From DASZQY01 sp036511595 (GTDB lineage Bacteria > Pseudomonadota > Alphaproteobacteria > Rhizobiales > Kaistiaceae), in contig DATCBY010000034.1 in NCBI GenBank assembly GCA_036511595.1, positions 1 through 64,000 on the forward strand: DNA of 64,000 nt. Direction: 5' to 3'. A program made the translations under genes and the position numbers. Below, one piece after another: positions 63,453 to 64,000 of this stretch (the stretch's first letter is position 1; every line of letters begins with the position of its first letter). Under the pieces are notes generated by a model. The model searched no databases and was not told the origin of the DNA. It saw only the letters and a list, made by a program, of their open reading frames with translations.

Positions 63453-63464
63453 AGAAATCTTTAT
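63449..63464. promoter_or_regulatory. Perfect inverted repeat before ahcY, candidate methionine-cycle operator
   Basis: ATAAAG-AAAT-CTTTAT is a perfect 6-bp dyad centred about 50 bases upstream of the predicted ahcY transcription start. From memory it resembles the operator predicted for SahR/SamR-type ArsR regulators of methionine-cycle genes; I could not check that. Confidence 0.5.
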
Positions 63465-63471
63465 ATCCTTA

Positions 63472-63500
63472 TTGTCCCGTCCGCGATGCCCGGTTATAAG
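63472..63500 (+). promoter_or_regulatory. Promoter of ahcY
   Basis: TTGTCC and TATAAG are separated by exactly 17 bases, 50 bases before the ahcY start codon. The -35 lies 7 bases downstream of the inverted repeat. Confidence 0.7.
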
Positions 63501-63549
63501 GCTTCCCGTCTGCCGCAAACCCCTTTCCTAGACTGCCAGGAGCACGTCC

Positions 63550-64000
63550 ATGCCCGTCTTTTCAGACTATGTCGTCAAGGACATCGGCCTGGCCGAATGG
63601 GGTCGCAAGGAAATCTCGCTGGCCGAAACCGAGATGCCCGGCCTGATGGCTACCCGCGAGGAGTTCGGCCCGAAGCAGTCTTTGAAGGGCGCCCGCGTCG
63701 CCGGCTCGTTGCACATGACCATCCAGACCGCGGTACTGATCGAGACGCTGAAGGTGCTCGGCGCCGATGTCCGCTGGGCCTCCTGCAACATCTATTCGAC
63801 CCAGGATCACGCCGCTGCGGCGATCGCCGCCGCCGGTACGCCGGTCTTCGCCATCAAGGGCGAGAGCCTCGTGGAATACTGGGAATACACCCACAAGATC
63901 TTCGAGTGGGCCGATGGCGGCACGCCGAACATGATCCTCGATGACGGCGGCGACGCGACGGTGCTAGTTCATCTCGGCAAACGGGCTGAAGGCGGCGACA
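63550..64000 (+). CDS. ahcY: Adenosylhomocysteinase (3' part outside window)
   Basis: Hydrolyses S-adenosylhomocysteine to adenosine and homocysteine, relieving product inhibition of methyltransferases. The first 150 codons are seen. YVVKDIGLAEWGRKEISLAE, EMPGLMATREEFG, ARVAGSLHMTIQTAVLIETL and NIYSTQDHAAAAIA are strongly conserved AhcY segments. The C-terminal NAD-binding part lies beyond the window. GGAG precedes the ATG (CCAGGAGCACGTCC). Confidence 0.97.
   Translation, partial: MPVFSDYVVKDIGLAEWGRKEISLAETEMPGLMATREEFGPKQSLKGARVAGSLHMTIQTAVLIETLKVLGADVRWASCNIYSTQDHAAAAIAAAGTPVFAIKGESLVEYWEYTHKIFEWADGGTPNMILDDGGDATVLVHLGKRAEGGD

Overview
This window comes from a high-GC alphaproteobacterial chromosome, most probably of the order Hyphomicrobiales (Rhizobiales). 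The evidence is gene content and order: hisB-DUF2628-hisH, hslV-GNAT-hslU, secB next to timA-mltA-smr, dnaK-dnaJ-methyltransferase-pyrF-dapB-gpmA-nth, a cysteine-poor Fur/Mur regulator, miaB-phoH-ybeY-tlyC-lnt-XRE-metK-trmB, rimP-nusA-ylxR-infB-rbfA-truB-rpsO-pnp, and chvI-chvG-hprK-EIIA-HPr-ahcY. The genus cannot be fixed from the sequence alone. Almost all of the window is core housekeeping DNA. I saw no rRNA, tRNA, insertion sequence, phage gene or CRISPR array, and no gene-free stretch longer than about 300 bases.

Layout. 1-1625 (minus): end of a histidine operon (hisB, DUF2628, hisH cut by the window edge). 1818-5348 (plus): the HslVU protease pair with an acetyltransferase between them, then a secreted DUF1402 protein whose motifs look like a lytic transglycosylase. 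5350-7726 (minus): smr, mltA, timA. 7962-12083: secB, an adenosine-kinase-like PfkB enzyme, nth with a small coupled membrane protein, DUF2244 and an Ada-like alkyl-DNA repair protein. 12110-19067 (minus): gpmA, dapB, DUF1330, pyrF, an FMN reductase, a PmtA-like methyltransferase, dnaJ and dnaK, with a near-perfect alphaproteobacterial RpoH promoter before dnaK. 19271-20588 (minus): a small accessory patch with a LicD/TagD hybrid gene overlapping a kinase-like gene. 20876-26703: alkB, maeB (minus) and mutS. 26770-35110 (plus): glnD, murJ, trpS, a universal stress protein, an Nfu-type NifU protein, tsaB, rimI and Mur/Fur. 35262-43578 (plus): a translationally coupled chain miaB-phoH-ybeY-tlyC, then lnt, an XRE regulator, metK and trmB. 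43621-48101 (plus): an Rrf2 regulator with four clustered cysteines followed by a complete sulfate ABC importer. 48248-58092 (plus): the rimP-nusA-infB translation/transcription cluster through rpsO and pnp, ending in a clear intrinsic terminator. 58353-62170 (plus): ChvI/ChvG two-component system with HPr kinase, EIIA and HPr. 62208-64000 (plus): an FAD amine oxidase, then ahcY preceded by a promoter and a perfect inverted repeat.

How the genes work together. Several blocks concern protein quality control (HslVU, DnaKJ, SecB), DNA repair (Nth, Ada-like, AlkB, MutS) and ribosome assembly or translation (RimP, NusA, IF2, RbfA, TruB, S15, YbeY, RimI, TsaB, MiaB, TrpS). Sulfur and one-carbon metabolism recurs: sulfate import under a putative Fe-S Rrf2 regulator, MetK making S-adenosylmethionine, methyltransferases consuming it, and AhcY recycling the product. 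The part most unlike its surroundings is the LicD/TagD hybrid plus kinase, which looks like the remnant or an unusual fusion of a cell-surface phospho-polyol decoration system. Other items worth testing are the lytic-transglycosylase-like motif set in DUF1402, the RNA structures between dnaK and dnaJ and between rpsO and pnp, and the operator before ahcY.
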